From Granulicella sp. dw_53 (lineage in GTDB: Bacteria; Acidobacteriota; Terriglobia; Terriglobales; Acidobacteriaceae), in NCBI RefSeq assembly GCF_018449545.1, contig NZ_JAAVUR010000018.1, positions 1-64,000 on the forward strand: a stretch of DNA of 64,000 nucleotides, read 5' to 3'. Below, piece by piece: positions 1 to 9,978 of this stretch; positions within the stretch are counted from its first letter, which is position 1; every line of letters starts with the position of its first letter. The translations under genes were made by a program, and so were the position numbers. A model generated the notes under the pieces. That model did no database searches. It saw only the letters and a list, made by a program, of their open reading frames with translations, and was not told the origin of the DNA.

Positions 1-1486
1 GACCAACCTGGATGTGCGGCAAGGGACGGATGCGCAGAGTGAGCGGGTGGGTGGGCTGATCTTCGATGCGCTGGTGAAGAAGGACGAACACTTCAATCTG
101 CGGCCCTGGCTGGCGGCGAGCTGGGAGCAGCCTGATGCGCTGACCTGGGTGTTTCATCTGCGGGATGGGGTGCGGTTTCATGATGGGCGGCGGCTCGAGG
201 CGGAGGATGTGGCTTACACGATCCGAAGCATGATCGACGGGACTTTGATTACGGCGAAGGGTGGCTCCTTTGCAGCGGTGAAGGCGGTTGAGGTACTGGA
301 CCGGCTGACGGTGCGGGTTCGGCTGACGCGACCGTATGCGGGCTTGCTGTTCAATATGAGCGATGGGTTGTTTGGGGTGGTGCCAAAGGGTGCGGGGCGG
401 GACTTTGGGCTGCATCCGGTTGGGTCGGGGCCGTTCCGGTTTGTGAGCGCGGTTCAGGATAAGGAGGTGATCCTGGAGCGGAGTTCGGAGTATTGGGCGG
501 ATTCGGTGGAGACTGGGTTCAGGGTTCAGAGCTCGGGGGCTGGTGGGCAGGAGCCGCGTGGGAGAAGGATTGAGCGGGTGCGGTTTTCGGTGGTGCCGGA
601 TGCGATTACGTCGGCGCTGGAGTTGAAGAAGGGATCGGCAGATCTGGCGAGCAATGTGGTGACGCTGGATATGGTTCATACGCTGGAGAGCGAGCCAAAC
701 CTAAAGGTGGAGTCGGTGCCGAGCTCGATTGTGAACTATGTGAACTTCAACGTGACCGACCCGGCGCTGAAGGACGAACGGGTGCGGCAGGCGGTGGCGT
801 GTGCGATGGACCGGCAGGCGATTGTGGATGCGATCTGGCGAGGAAAGGCGCGGTTGGCGAATACGCTTTTGCCAGTGGGACATTGGGCTGAGGCCAATGG
901 CGGGGAGATGGCGGCTTATCCGCATGATGTGGCCAGGGCGAAGGCGCTGCTGGAGGCGGCGGGATTTCGAGCTAACAAGGATGGGGTGCGGGTCCGGATT
1001 ACTCTGAAGATCAATACGGATGAGACGCCGCGGTTGATGGCGGCTGTGTTGCAACAGCAGTTGCGGGCGGCGGGGATCGATCTGCAGATACGGTCGGCGG
1101 AGTTTGGGACGTTCTATGCGGATGTGACGAAGGGTGCGTTCCAGATGTATGCGCTGCGGTGGATCGGGAGCAATGAAGATCCGGATATCTTCCGTTATGT
1201 GTATGGGTCGGGGAGTTTTCCTCCGAAGGGAGGAAACCGGGGACGGTACTCGAATGCCCGTGTGGACGCGCTGTTGACTGCGGCGGCTGTAGTGACGGAT
1301 CAGAGCGAGCGGCGGCGGGAGTATGTGGAGGTGCAGAGGATTCTGGCGGAGGAGTTGCCGGGGATTCCGCTGTGGTATCCGAATAACCAAGTGGTGCACA
1401 CTCGGCGGATCGTGGGGGTGAGGCCGAGGGTGAGTGGGAACTTTGATTTTCTTACGGATGCGGAGATTGCTTCTTCCAGTCGTTGA
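1..1486 (+). CDS. ABC transporter substrate-binding protein, peptide/oligopeptide type (5'-partial)
   Basis: The gene runs off the left edge: the frame is open to base 2 and the residues before the first possible start (GTG at 14) still read as family sequence (TNLDVRQGTD). About 495 codons remain. The order of segments fits solute-binding protein family 5 (SBP_bac_5, DppA/OppA-like): an N-terminal lobe with 'GLIFDALVKKD' and 'WVFHLRDGVRFHDG', the typical 'LHPVGSGPFRF' segment, and a C-terminal lobe ending in 'IPLWYPNNQVV'. Such proteins capture peptides or related solutes outside the membrane and deliver them to an ABC permease. The signal peptide and any partner permease genes would lie left of the window. 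Substrate cannot be told from sequence. Confidence 0.9.
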   Translation, partial: TNLDVRQGTDAQSERVGGLIFDALVKKDEHFNLRPWLAASWEQPDALTWVFHLRDGVRFHDGRRLEAEDVAYTIRSMIDGTLITAKGGSFAAVKAVEVLDRLTVRVRLTRPYAGLLFNMSDGLFGVVPKGAGRDFGLHPVGSGPFRFVSAVQDKEVILERSSEYWADSVETGFRVQSSGAGGQEPRGRRIERVRFSVVPDAITSALELKKGSADLASNVVTLDMVHTLESEPNLKVESVPSSIVNYVNFNVTDPALKDERVRQAVACAMDRQAIVDAIWRGKARLANTLLPVGHWAEANGGEMAAYPHDVARAKALLEAAGFRANKDGVRVRITLKINTDETPRLMAAVLQQQLRAAGIDLQIRSAEFGTFYADVTKGAFQMYALRWIGSNEDPDIFRYVYGSGSFPPKGGNRGRYSNARVDALLTAAAVVTDQSERRREYVEVQRILAEELPGIPLWYPNNQVVHTRRIVGVRPRVSGNFDFLTDAEIASSSR

Positions 1487-1621
1487 ATCGCATTGCTGTT
1501 GCTCCATTTGTCCTCGATATGTGTGAGGCTCAAAAATCTTCCCTTTCCTCAATGTGAAGTTCGTGCCCGTCAGAATATTTGTGGATTGAAGTTGTCTTAC
1601 TTGCGTCTATACCGGCAGCGC

Positions 1622-1652
1622 CCGCGCGAAGTCGTTGTGTAGCTTCGCGCGG
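1622..1652. repeat. GC-rich inverted repeat between the solute-binding protein and the monooxygenase
   Basis: A perfect 10-bp inverted repeat (CCGCGCGAAG / CTTCGCGCGG) with an 11-nt loop. It lies 136 bp after the upstream stop and about 30 bp before the next start. There is no T-run, so it is either a weak terminator or a structure in the leader of the downstream gene. Confidence 0.4.
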
Positions 1653-1684
1653 AAGTTCTGGCGATTTGAAATCAAGGACTTTAT

Positions 1685-2728
1685 ATGAAAACTCCGATCT
1701 TCTCCGCTCTCGACTTCGTAATGGTCCGGCAGGGTGACGACGCTGGCAAAGCCATTGCTCAATCGGTTGAGCTGGCCCGATATCTTGAGAAGTTGGGCTA
1801 TCACCGTTTTTGGGTGCCCGAGCATCATGGCGTGGAGTCTTTCGCCTCTGCCAATCCGGCTGTCCTGATAGGGCATATCGCCGGGGCGACGAAATCGATT
1901 CGGGTGGGCGCAGGTGGCGTGATGCTGTTCAACCATCCGCCTTTGGTGATCGCGGAGCAATTCGGGACCTTGGCATCGATCTATCCTGGCCGCATTGATT
2001 TAGGAGTAGGTCGCGCTGTAGGCTCTGCCACGCCTAAAGAGCCTATCTACAAGGAGGCTCTGCGGCGCGATCCTCAACTCAGCGGTGACAGCTTTCCACG
2101 GCATGTCGCGGAGCTTCAGCTTTACTTTGGAGCTGAGGAACCGGATCAACAGATTCGAGCCTATCCGGGACAAAACACCAACGTTCCGATCTACCTGCTC
2201 AGCTCGAGCGGCTACAACGCACAGTTGGCGGGAGAGCTCGGTCTGCCGCTGGCGTTTGCGACGCATATTAAGCCCGACAATCTGATTCCCTCGGTTAAAC
2301 TTTATCGTGAACATTTCCGACCATCTAAGTTCCTGTCGGAGCCCTACGTCATGGTCACGGCTTTGGCATTAGCAGCAGACACCGACGAAGAAGCGCACAG
2401 ATCCTTTACCTCTGTCGAACAATTATTTTTGGCGTCCATCAGAAATGGGCCGCCAAAGCTCCCACCAAAGGTAGACAGCATGGACGGCCTTTGGAGTGAG
2501 GAAGAAAAGCAGGCGGTAGGGCAAAGAATGAAGTCGGCTATCCTGGGAGATCCGGCGACTGTACGCCGCTCTCTTCAGGCTTTGCTTCAGGAGACCCAGG
2601 CAGATGAACTGATGCTGTGGTCCACTGCGTACGATCCTGCGGAACGATTTCGGTCGTACGAAATTCTTGCAGAGGCGGTCGCTTCGCTACAAGACCAGAG
2701 CGAAGTGGATGCTGCTCTCGTGTCGTAA
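1685..2728 (+). CDS. LLM-class (luciferase-like) flavin-dependent oxidoreductase
   Basis: A 347-residue protein of the bacterial luciferase-like superfamily, which uses reduced FMN or F420 in an (alpha/beta)8 barrel. Visible family features are the N-terminal 'LARYLEKLGYHRFWVPEHHG', the 'RVGAGGVMLFNHPPLVIAEQFGTLASIYPGRIDLGVGRA' region read in parts, and the C-terminal 'ADELMLWSTAYDPAERFRSYEILAEAV' pattern read in parts. The motif set is that of the MsnO8/YhbW-like subgroup. It is transcribed alone and ends just before a strong bidirectional terminator shared with the convergent gene. Substrate unknown. Confidence 0.9.
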   Translation: MKTPIFSALDFVMVRQGDDAGKAIAQSVELARYLEKLGYHRFWVPEHHGVESFASANPAVLIGHIAGATKSIRVGAGGVMLFNHPPLVIAEQFGTLASIYPGRIDLGVGRAVGSATPKEPIYKEALRRDPQLSGDSFPRHVAELQLYFGAEEPDQQIRAYPGQNTNVPIYLLSSSGYNAQLAGELGLPLAFATHIKPDNLIPSVKLYREHFRPSKFLSEPYVMVTALALAADTDEEAHRSFTSVEQLFLASIRNGPPKLPPKVDSMDGLWSEEEKQAVGQRMKSAILGDPATVRRSLQALLQETQADELMLWSTAYDPAERFRSYEILAEAVASLQDQSEVDAALVS

Positions 2729-2761
2729 CTAAGGCGTTTACTATCCAGGGATTGTTGTGAG

Positions 2762-2792
2762 AGGCGGAGACCGTGATAGGTCTCCGCCTTTT
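2762..2792. terminator. Bidirectional rho-independent terminator
   Basis: An 11-bp stem (AGGCGGAGACC / GGTCTCCGCCT) with a 6-nt loop, followed by T's on the plus strand. It sits between the convergent monooxygenase gene (ends 2728) and the TIGR03790-type gene (ends 2805) and can serve both. Confidence 0.85.
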
Positions 2793-2804
2793 GTCTTGCG
2801 TCGC

Positions 2805-4055
2805 CTATTTCTGCGCCTCTCCTAGCGGACGGGATGGATAGGGGTGTGTGAGCGGATCGCCGACGACGATGTCCGTCCAGCCCACCATTTTGGAGCCGGC
2901 GAAGAAGCTCTCTGCCAAGGTGAAGCCGCTGGTATACCGGTCGAGAACGATGGTAGGCGAGGAGATGGACTGGAGTAGCGGCTCGTCGGTGTATCCCTTG
3001 ACGCCGGTGATTCCCTGGGAGATGAGGTCGGCGATCATGCTCTGTCCGTCGGACTGGCGGAAGAAGCTTCGGGCGCTGGTGGAGACGGCTGTATCCCCTA
3101 CGGCGCCGGGGGCAAACTTCAGCGTGTTGTAGGCTCCCTGGGAGAAGTTGTTGTCGTTGCTGCCCCAGGAGTAGTAGCCAAGCAGATTGCTGCGGTTGCC
3201 TACGAAGGTCTCGTTCAGGTCGACGTCTACAGGGACTCCCTTGGCTTCGAGGATATTGCCGGCGTGCTGCATATCCGCGTTCCAAGTGCCGAAAGAATCT
3301 TCCTGCGTGATCAGGGTGCTGGGGAGTGGCGCTGGCTGCGAGCTGGGATCGTCGATTCCGAAGTCGGGTTCGATATCCAAGAGGATCTGACCGTTCTTGA
3401 GACCTTTCTCCGCAGTGAGTGCGTGCGTGGTCAACGCCTCCGCGTCGGGCAGGCTGTAACCGTCCAGCCGGGTTACGAGATAGCCACCAAACTTTGCGTG
3501 GCTAAAGGGCACTCTCGCATCCCAGTAGCGATTCATCCAGGCTGTGCCGACTGCGAAGCCGCCGGGATCGTTGAATGTGATTTTGATCGCGCCAGGAATC
3601 TTGTCGTAATCCAATGCAGCAAGGGTGCCGTCGAGGGAGGTGAGGGTCTGTCCACTGAACGCCTCACCGGTCTCTCCGCCTGCGACGCGGATGGGGATGC
3701 CTCTTGTGAGCACGATGAAGTTGATGTTGGGATGAGTCTGCAGGAAGGCACGGATGGGATTTTCAATCTGCTGCTGATAGTCGGCGAAGTTGATGGTTTC
3801 GTTGTCCTGGGTGACGGTGGAGTCGATGCATTGAATGCGTAAGACGTTGGGCACGCTTCGCTTCGTACTGTACTGCATGCCGATGGCTCTGGAGGTAGAG
3901 CTGGAGTTGTTGATGACTACGAGCACCTTGTCCGGTGTCGCTGCCTGACTGGGAGATGCGATCGCTGCGAGAATTCCGAAGACTAGAGAGAGGGTGAGGA
4001 GGTGCGTTCGGGCGAGCTTCTGGGCGGGCGGGAAGATCCAGTCAAAGGGGGTCAT
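2805..4055 (-). CDS. Secreted TIGR03790-family protein
   Basis: 416 residues. The first ~39 form a signal peptide: a basic start, a hydrophobic run around residues 18 to 34, and an A-x-A-type site near 'PSQAATP'. The mature part starts 'DKVLVVINNSSSTSRAIG', which with 'VPNVLRIQC' and 'FIVLTRGIPIRV' matches the TIGR03790 family, a set of secreted proteins of unknown function found in Acidobacteria and other environmental phyla. Near the C-terminus 'TLAESFFAGSKMVGWTDIVVGDPL' (read in parts) is the conserved end of that family. It is monocistronic. Family assignment is fairly sure; function is not known. Confidence 0.8.
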   Translation of the reverse strand: MTPFDWIFPPAQKLARTHLLTLSLVFGILAAIASPSQAATPDKVLVVINNSSSTSRAIGMQYSTKRSVPNVLRIQCIDSTVTQDNETINFADYQQQIENPIRAFLQTHPNINFIVLTRGIPIRVAGGETGEAFSGQTLTSLDGTLAALDYDKIPGAIKITFNDPGGFAVGTAWMNRYWDARVPFSHAKFGGYLVTRLDGYSLPDAEALTTHALTAEKGLKNGQILLDIEPDFGIDDPSSQPAPLPSTLITQEDSFGTWNADMQHAGNILEAKGVPVDVDLNETFVGNRSNLLGYYSWGSNDNNFSQGAYNTLKFAPGAVGDTAVSTSARSFFRQSDGQSMIADLISQGITGVKGYTDEPLLQSISSPTIVLDRYTSGFTLAESFFAGSKMVGWTDIVVGDPLTHPYPSRPLGEAQK

Positions 4056-4287
4056 AGGTATCCTGTGGTGAGAAGAACACGAGGAATTATGGAGTATTCC
4101 GGTTGCGCTACAAATAACCGTCGATTCATCGGAGATGTTTCCGCGTGGGCTTCGCAGGTATTCCCTCTCGGCCTATAGATCCTGAAAGCCTCGTTAGGAT
4201 TACTCCGCAGACAAGTTTTTTAAGTTGGCTACAGACTATTCAACAAGATAGGAAACACCCGTTACAGAATCGAAGCCAGTATCTCTT

Positions 4288-4354
4288 CTACCGTTCTGGT
4301 TTCGTTTTGACGCATACGATCTTTAAAAGTATAGTTAAAACAACCAAACGGTAG
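4288..4354. promoter_or_regulatory. Pair of inverted operator-like motifs flanking the SDR promoter
   Basis: CTACCGTTCTGGTT at 4288-4301 and AACCAAACGGTAG at 4342-4354 are inverted copies of one another with one extra base in the left copy. Each half is itself close to ACC-N4/5-GGT. One lies just upstream of the -35 box and the other over the expected transcription start, which is a normal arrangement for repression. The likely binding protein is the TetR regulator encoded just downstream (inference). Confidence 0.5.
4307..4335 (+). promoter_or_regulatory. Sigma70-type promoter of the SDR gene
   Basis: TTGACG (4307-4312), a 17-nt spacer, then TATAGT (4330-4335): near-consensus -35 and -10 boxes. 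The predicted start near 4342 leaves a leader of about 70 nt before the SDR ATG at 4411. Confidence 0.75.
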
Positions 4355-4410
4355 GAAGTTTTTAATCGCGACGTTCCATCTTTCCATCTATCTTCCAAGA
4401 GGTAATTCCG

Positions 4411-5151
4411 ATGTCAAACAATCAAAAAGTTGCACTGATCACAGGCGCGAATCGTAATATTGGCTTCGAAACAGCTCGTCAGCTAGGCCAGAGGTCCATC
4501 ACCGTAGTGATTGCGGCGCGTATCTTGAGCTCTGCAGAGGAAGCCGTATCCAAACTCAAGGCCGAGGGCATCGATGCATTTCCAGTGAAACTCGACGTTA
4601 CTAGTGCACAAGATCGCGACACTGTTGCCAACACTATTAACGAGCGTTATGGGAAGCTCGATATTCTTATCAACAACGCCGGTGTCGATGCACCGGACGG
4701 AATCTTCACTCCCAAGACGATCGATACCAGCGAAGAAGAACTCCAAACTGTCTTCGCTGCGAATCTCTTCGGCGTGATTGCTCTGACCCGCTCTCTCTTG
4801 CCTTTGTTGAAAAAAAGTGATGCCGGCCGCATCGTCAATGTATCGAGCAAGCTTGGATCGTTTGCGCGTCAGAGTGCTCCAAACAGCGAGATCGCAGCGA
4901 TGAAGGCATTTTCCTATAACGCTTCGAAGGCCGCACTCAACATGTTCACGATTCACCTGGCTGCAGAGTTACAAGGTACGAACATTAAGGTCAACTCCGC
5001 ACAGCCGGGTTGGGTGAAGACAGAATTGGGTGGAGAGCATGCGCCGATGGAGATTGCGGATGGTGCCCGGACCAGTGTCGATCTTGCTCTTATCGGCCCA
5101 GACGGCCCAAATGGCCGCTTCTTGCATCGCGGCGAAGAGCTCCCCTGGTAA
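4411..5151 (+). CDS. SDR family oxidoreductase
   Basis: 246 residues, a classical short-chain dehydrogenase length. The N-terminal nucleotide-binding motif is 'TGANRNIGFE' (TGxxxGxG variant), followed by 'NNAGVDAP', a catalytic Ser in 'VSSKLG', and the catalytic YxxxK in 'YNASK'. The reaction is NAD(P)H-linked reduction of a carbonyl or oxidation of an alcohol; the substrate cannot be told. SD-like AGAGG precedes the ATG at about 10 nt. It has its own promoter and ends in a strong hairpin terminator. The TetR gene follows 120 bp later on the same strand, and such SDR plus TetR pairs are often a regulated detoxification unit. Confidence 0.9.
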   Translation: MSNNQKVALITGANRNIGFETARQLGQRSITVVIAARILSSAEEAVSKLKAEGIDAFPVKLDVTSAQDRDTVANTINERYGKLDILINNAGVDAPDGIFTPKTIDTSEEELQTVFAANLFGVIALTRSLLPLLKKSDAGRIVNVSSKLGSFARQSAPNSEIAAMKAFSYNASKAALNMFTIHLAAELQGTNIKVNSAQPGWVKTELGGEHAPMEIADGARTSVDLALIGPDGPNGRFLHRGEELPW

Positions 5152-5173
5152 GTCGCAAATAGCGAATAAACTC

Positions 5174-5218
5174 AGTGTGAGCACACGCCGGCTGCCTCAG
5201 GCGAGTGCTCACACTTTT
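5174..5218 (+). terminator. Rho-independent terminator after the SDR gene
   Basis: A long stem (AGTGTGAGCACACGCC against GGCGAGTGCTCACACT, one mismatch in 16) with a 10-nt loop, followed by TTTT. It separates the SDR gene from the TetR gene, so the two are probably transcribed independently. Confidence 0.85.
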
Positions 5219-5271
5219 CTTGGTTTGCAACACATGGCGAACTCTTTTGTTACGCTGGAAGAGGAGTTCCG

Positions 5272-5856
5272 ATGCTAAAAGGTGAGAAGACACGTAGGAA
5301 GATTATCGAGAAGGCCGCGCTGCTCTTCAACAAGAAGGGATTTGATGGCATCTCGATGCAGGACGTGAGCGAGGCGACTGGTCTCGAAAAGGGTAGTCTC
5401 TATACTCACTTCAGCAGCAAGGAAGAGTTAGCGAAAGAAGCGATGGCTTACGCCTCGATGACGAGCTTCATCTCAAGCATCGAGAATCTGGAGAAGCTAA
5501 CGAGCCCCGTTGAAAAACTAAAGCTCCATATTCGCAATGTCCTCTCGAAGCCGAATTTTCCGGGCGGATGTCCTCTGACCAATATCGCTATCGATGCCGA
5601 TGACGGAAACACCGTTATGTACGCAATGGCTCAAGAGTCGTTGAAGCATTGGACATCATTTCTGAAACAGTTGATCAAAGAAGCGCAAGAGATGGAAGAG
5701 ATTCAGTCGTCTGTGAATCCAGAGGCGTTTGCTACCTTGATTATCTCGCTTCTTGAAGGCGCATGCCTCGCCTCGAGGCTGCAGAGATCAAAGAAGGCTC
5801 TTACGGTAGCGCAACAGTTCCTCACCGCCCAGATTGACGGCTACGTCAAAGAGTAA
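5272..5856 (+). CDS. TetR/AcrR family transcriptional regulator
   Basis: 194 residues. The N-terminal helix-turn-helix is clear: 'TRRKIIEKAALLFNKKGF', 'SMQDVSEATGLEKGSLYTHF' read in parts, then 'SSKEELAKEAM'. The C-terminal ligand-binding half contains the 'GGCPLTNIAID' segment seen in TetR_C_11/YxaF-like regulators. A GAGGAG ribosome site sits just upstream of the ATG. It follows the SDR gene and may repress it through the inverted motifs around 4288-4354 (inference). Confidence 0.9.
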   Translation: MLKGEKTRRKIIEKAALLFNKKGFDGISMQDVSEATGLEKGSLYTHFSSKEELAKEAMAYASMTSFISSIENLEKLTSPVEKLKLHIRNVLSKPNFPGGCPLTNIAIDADDGNTVMYAMAQESLKHWTSFLKQLIKEAQEMEEIQSSVNPEAFATLIISLLEGACLASRLQRSKKALTVAQQFLTAQIDGYVKE

Positions 5857-5901
5857 GCACCTGCACTGTATCTACTTTCGGATGTCTTAGCCGTTTCGAT
5901 C

Positions 5902-6474
5902 CTAGTTCGGTTGTTCGTCAGAATTGGCTTTCCCCGACTTTGCTGCGGTTCCAGAAGCGCTCGAAGGTGGCGGAAACAACGCGCCGTCTTCGCCTGCACC
6001 AGGTTGTGCTTCACCATACGCGACCGCACCGGCAGAGGCCTCAATGCCCGCGTTCCGTATCACTTCCTGCGCTCCTGTCGGCCATTTGCCGTCGGTGATT
6101 AGATGGTCGTCGAGGATGAGATCATTCTGATAGTTCGTCCACATTCCACCGATCTTTGCGCTGTCATGCCAGTTATCGATGGCCGTGTTATCGGGCGAGA
6201 TCCGCAACGGATAAGCAGCCTTCACTGTATTGATGTTCAACTACTCCGCCGCCGGGTCTTGTACCACGTTCCGCCGAACGATGATGTAGCGGGAACCCTC
6301 ATCCAAATACAAGCCAATCAAGCCGTGGATATCGAAGATGTAGTTCTCTGTAATCAGCGTGCCAGGACTAGCGGAAAGATTATAGATCGCACCACCATCG
6401 TGAAAGAGCTTCTTGGCTCCGTGCACGCGATTGTTCGCGACGACAATATCACGATGAGTCGTAGGCGTCCGCAA
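5902..6474 (-). pseudogene. Decayed right-handed beta-helix protein gene (C-terminal part)
   Basis: One frame of 191 codons on the minus strand is interrupted by a TAG at 6238-6240. Before the stop the translation has beta-helix character ('DIVVANNRVHG', 'LITENYIFDIHG', 'YIIVRRNVVQD'). After the stop it continues in the same frame ('LNINTVKAAYPLRI', 'GGMWTNYQNDLIL', 'AQEVIRNAGIEASAG'), typical of the end of secreted parallel beta-helix proteins. The stop could be a TGG-to-TAG change. No start codon or signal peptide precedes it, so the N-terminal part is missing. I read it as a non-functional remnant. Confidence 0.65.
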
Positions 6475-6673
6475 GTCGTTTCACTTTAACCTCTGTAATT
6501 TCTTCAGTACGAACATGAATCGCCCAGACGCTTCGCATCCACCTGATATCACGGCCGCCTCTTCCGAGGCGTTCTTGATCATCACCACTGTAGAAGAATA
6601 TGGTTTGCTTGTTGCTCTGCGGTACGCGTACGATGGCGTTCAGCCAAAATCGCTCCCACTCTCCACCGCTTGA
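6449..6673 (-). pseudogene. Unidentified gene fragment upstream of the beta-helix remnant
   Basis: An open stretch of about 74 codons without a start, in a different frame from the beta-helix remnant and overlapping its 5' end by 26 bp. The translation is protein-like ('WERFWLNAIVRVPQ', 'FFYSGDDQERLGRGG', 'IRWMRSVWAIHVRTEE', 'LADAYDSS'). I do not recognise the family. It may be an in-place remnant of a neighbour gene or a frameshifted upstream part of the same locus. Confidence 0.35.
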
Positions 6674-6678
6674 CGAAC

Positions 6679-6697
6679 AATAATAATTATCGTTTAC
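6679..6697. promoter_or_regulatory. Fur/PerR-box-like site upstream of the Fur-family gene
   Basis: The 19 bases at 6679-6697 match the classical Fur-box consensus at 13 of 19 positions and are strongly AT-rich. The site ends 9 bp before the regulator's start codon, which suggests autoregulation (inference). Confidence 0.45.
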
Positions 6698-6706
6698 TAG
6701 CTATTA

Positions 6707-7153
6707 ATGCATGTCTCTCCCAACGTCGAGACCCGTCCCTTCCGTAAGCTTTGTGCGGATCATGGGCTCGCCGCGACCCATCAGCGCCAGGTTCTTTACG
6801 AGGTCATGCAGACGATGCCTGGCCACCCCAGCCCGGAAGAGGTCTATGCGCGGGTCAAGAAGAGAATACCCGCAATCTCTCTTGCGACGGTTTACAAAAA
6901 TATTCATCTCTTTGTCGAGAGAGGCGTGCTAAAAGAAGTCAGCATGCACCACGGCTCCCTCAGAGTCGAGTTGAACAGCCACCTTCACCATCACATGGTC
7001 TGCTCGCATTGCAAGGCCATCACCGACATTGAAGAAAAGGATCTCGGCGTTCTTCCGACGCTGCAACGATTGCCTGGGGGCTTTCAGGTGGAACGCTACG
7101 CTATCGACGTCATCGGAATCTGTGCCGCTTGCCAGAAAGCAAAACGCGGCTAA
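6707..7153 (+). CDS. Fur family transcriptional regulator (PerR-like)
   Basis: 148 residues. The N-terminal winged helix is seen in 'HGLAATHQRQVLYEVMQ' and 'SLATVYKNIHLFVERG' read in parts. A metal-binding segment 'HLHHHMVCSHCKAITDIEE' follows, and the C-terminal CxxC is 'GICAAC', giving two CxxC pairs for structural zinc. The position directly upstream of katG on the same strand is the usual setting for a peroxide sensor (PerR) rather than an iron regulator (inference). No good Shine-Dalgarno is seen before the ATG; translation may be leaderless or start slightly elsewhere. Confidence 0.9.
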   Translation: MHVSPNVETRPFRKLCADHGLAATHQRQVLYEVMQTMPGHPSPEEVYARVKKRIPAISLATVYKNIHLFVERGVLKEVSMHHGSLRVELNSHLHHHMVCSHCKAITDIEEKDLGVLPTLQRLPGGFQVERYAIDVIGICAACQKAKRG

Positions 7154-7188
7154 CACCATCAACCCACTAACCGAACTGAAGATGTTGA

Positions 7189-9555
<2,367 letters not shown>

Positions 9556-9586
9556 GTCGTCAGTTGTATGCAACTCCGTAAACCAA

Positions 9587-9610
9587 GGGGCTACCGTAAG
9601 GTAGCCCTTC
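9587..9610 (+). terminator. Terminator after katG
   Basis: A stem GGCTACC / GGTAGCC around a GTAA loop, extended by flanking G-C pairing and followed by TTCT. It lies 32 bp after the katG stop. Confidence 0.7.
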
Positions 9611-9978
9611 TGTATTCCTACTTCCAGCACCATTGGCCGCAGTATGTTAGATAGAACATCCGCGCGATCCGCGGCCGATCTCCACCTTCGCCGGATCCAC
9701 ACGATACGCTGATATCAATGCCTTTTTCCTTCTCTAGGATGAACATACTTCTCAAGGAATCGAACCACTACTAACGTCCGCTAGACATCCCTAACGCCGT
9801 CTACACCATTGACCCCGGCTACGATAGACCATCACCTACGTCTTTCAGGTAGCTGCGCCCCCTTTCGTCGTCCAGTAAGATCGACCAAATAAGTGCTGTC
9901 AGCACTGAAGCGCATCTTTACGCGCTGTAGAGTTGGATTTGGAATTTCTGCATCGAAGCGAACGTACGGGGCCAGGGT
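9611..9978. other. Intergenic region before the GGDEF-EAL gene
   Basis: About 370 bp between the katG terminator and the next start. No protein-like frame, RNA gene or repeat could be supported. It must hold the promoter of the GGDEF-EAL gene, but no clear -35/-10 pair stands out. Confidence 0.5.

Larger units (their letters stand above)
4056..4410. other. 355-bp intergenic region with the SDR promoter
   Basis: Lies between the divergent TIGR03790-type gene and the SDR gene. It is AT-rich in its right half. The only structures I can support are the sigma70-type promoter and flanking inverted motifs described separately. A 69-codon open frame here shows no family resemblance. Confidence 0.6.

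Noticed and set aside
4145-4354. A 69-codon frame in the SDR promoter region
   Set aside because: It overlaps the promoter and operator-like motifs and has no ribosome site or family.
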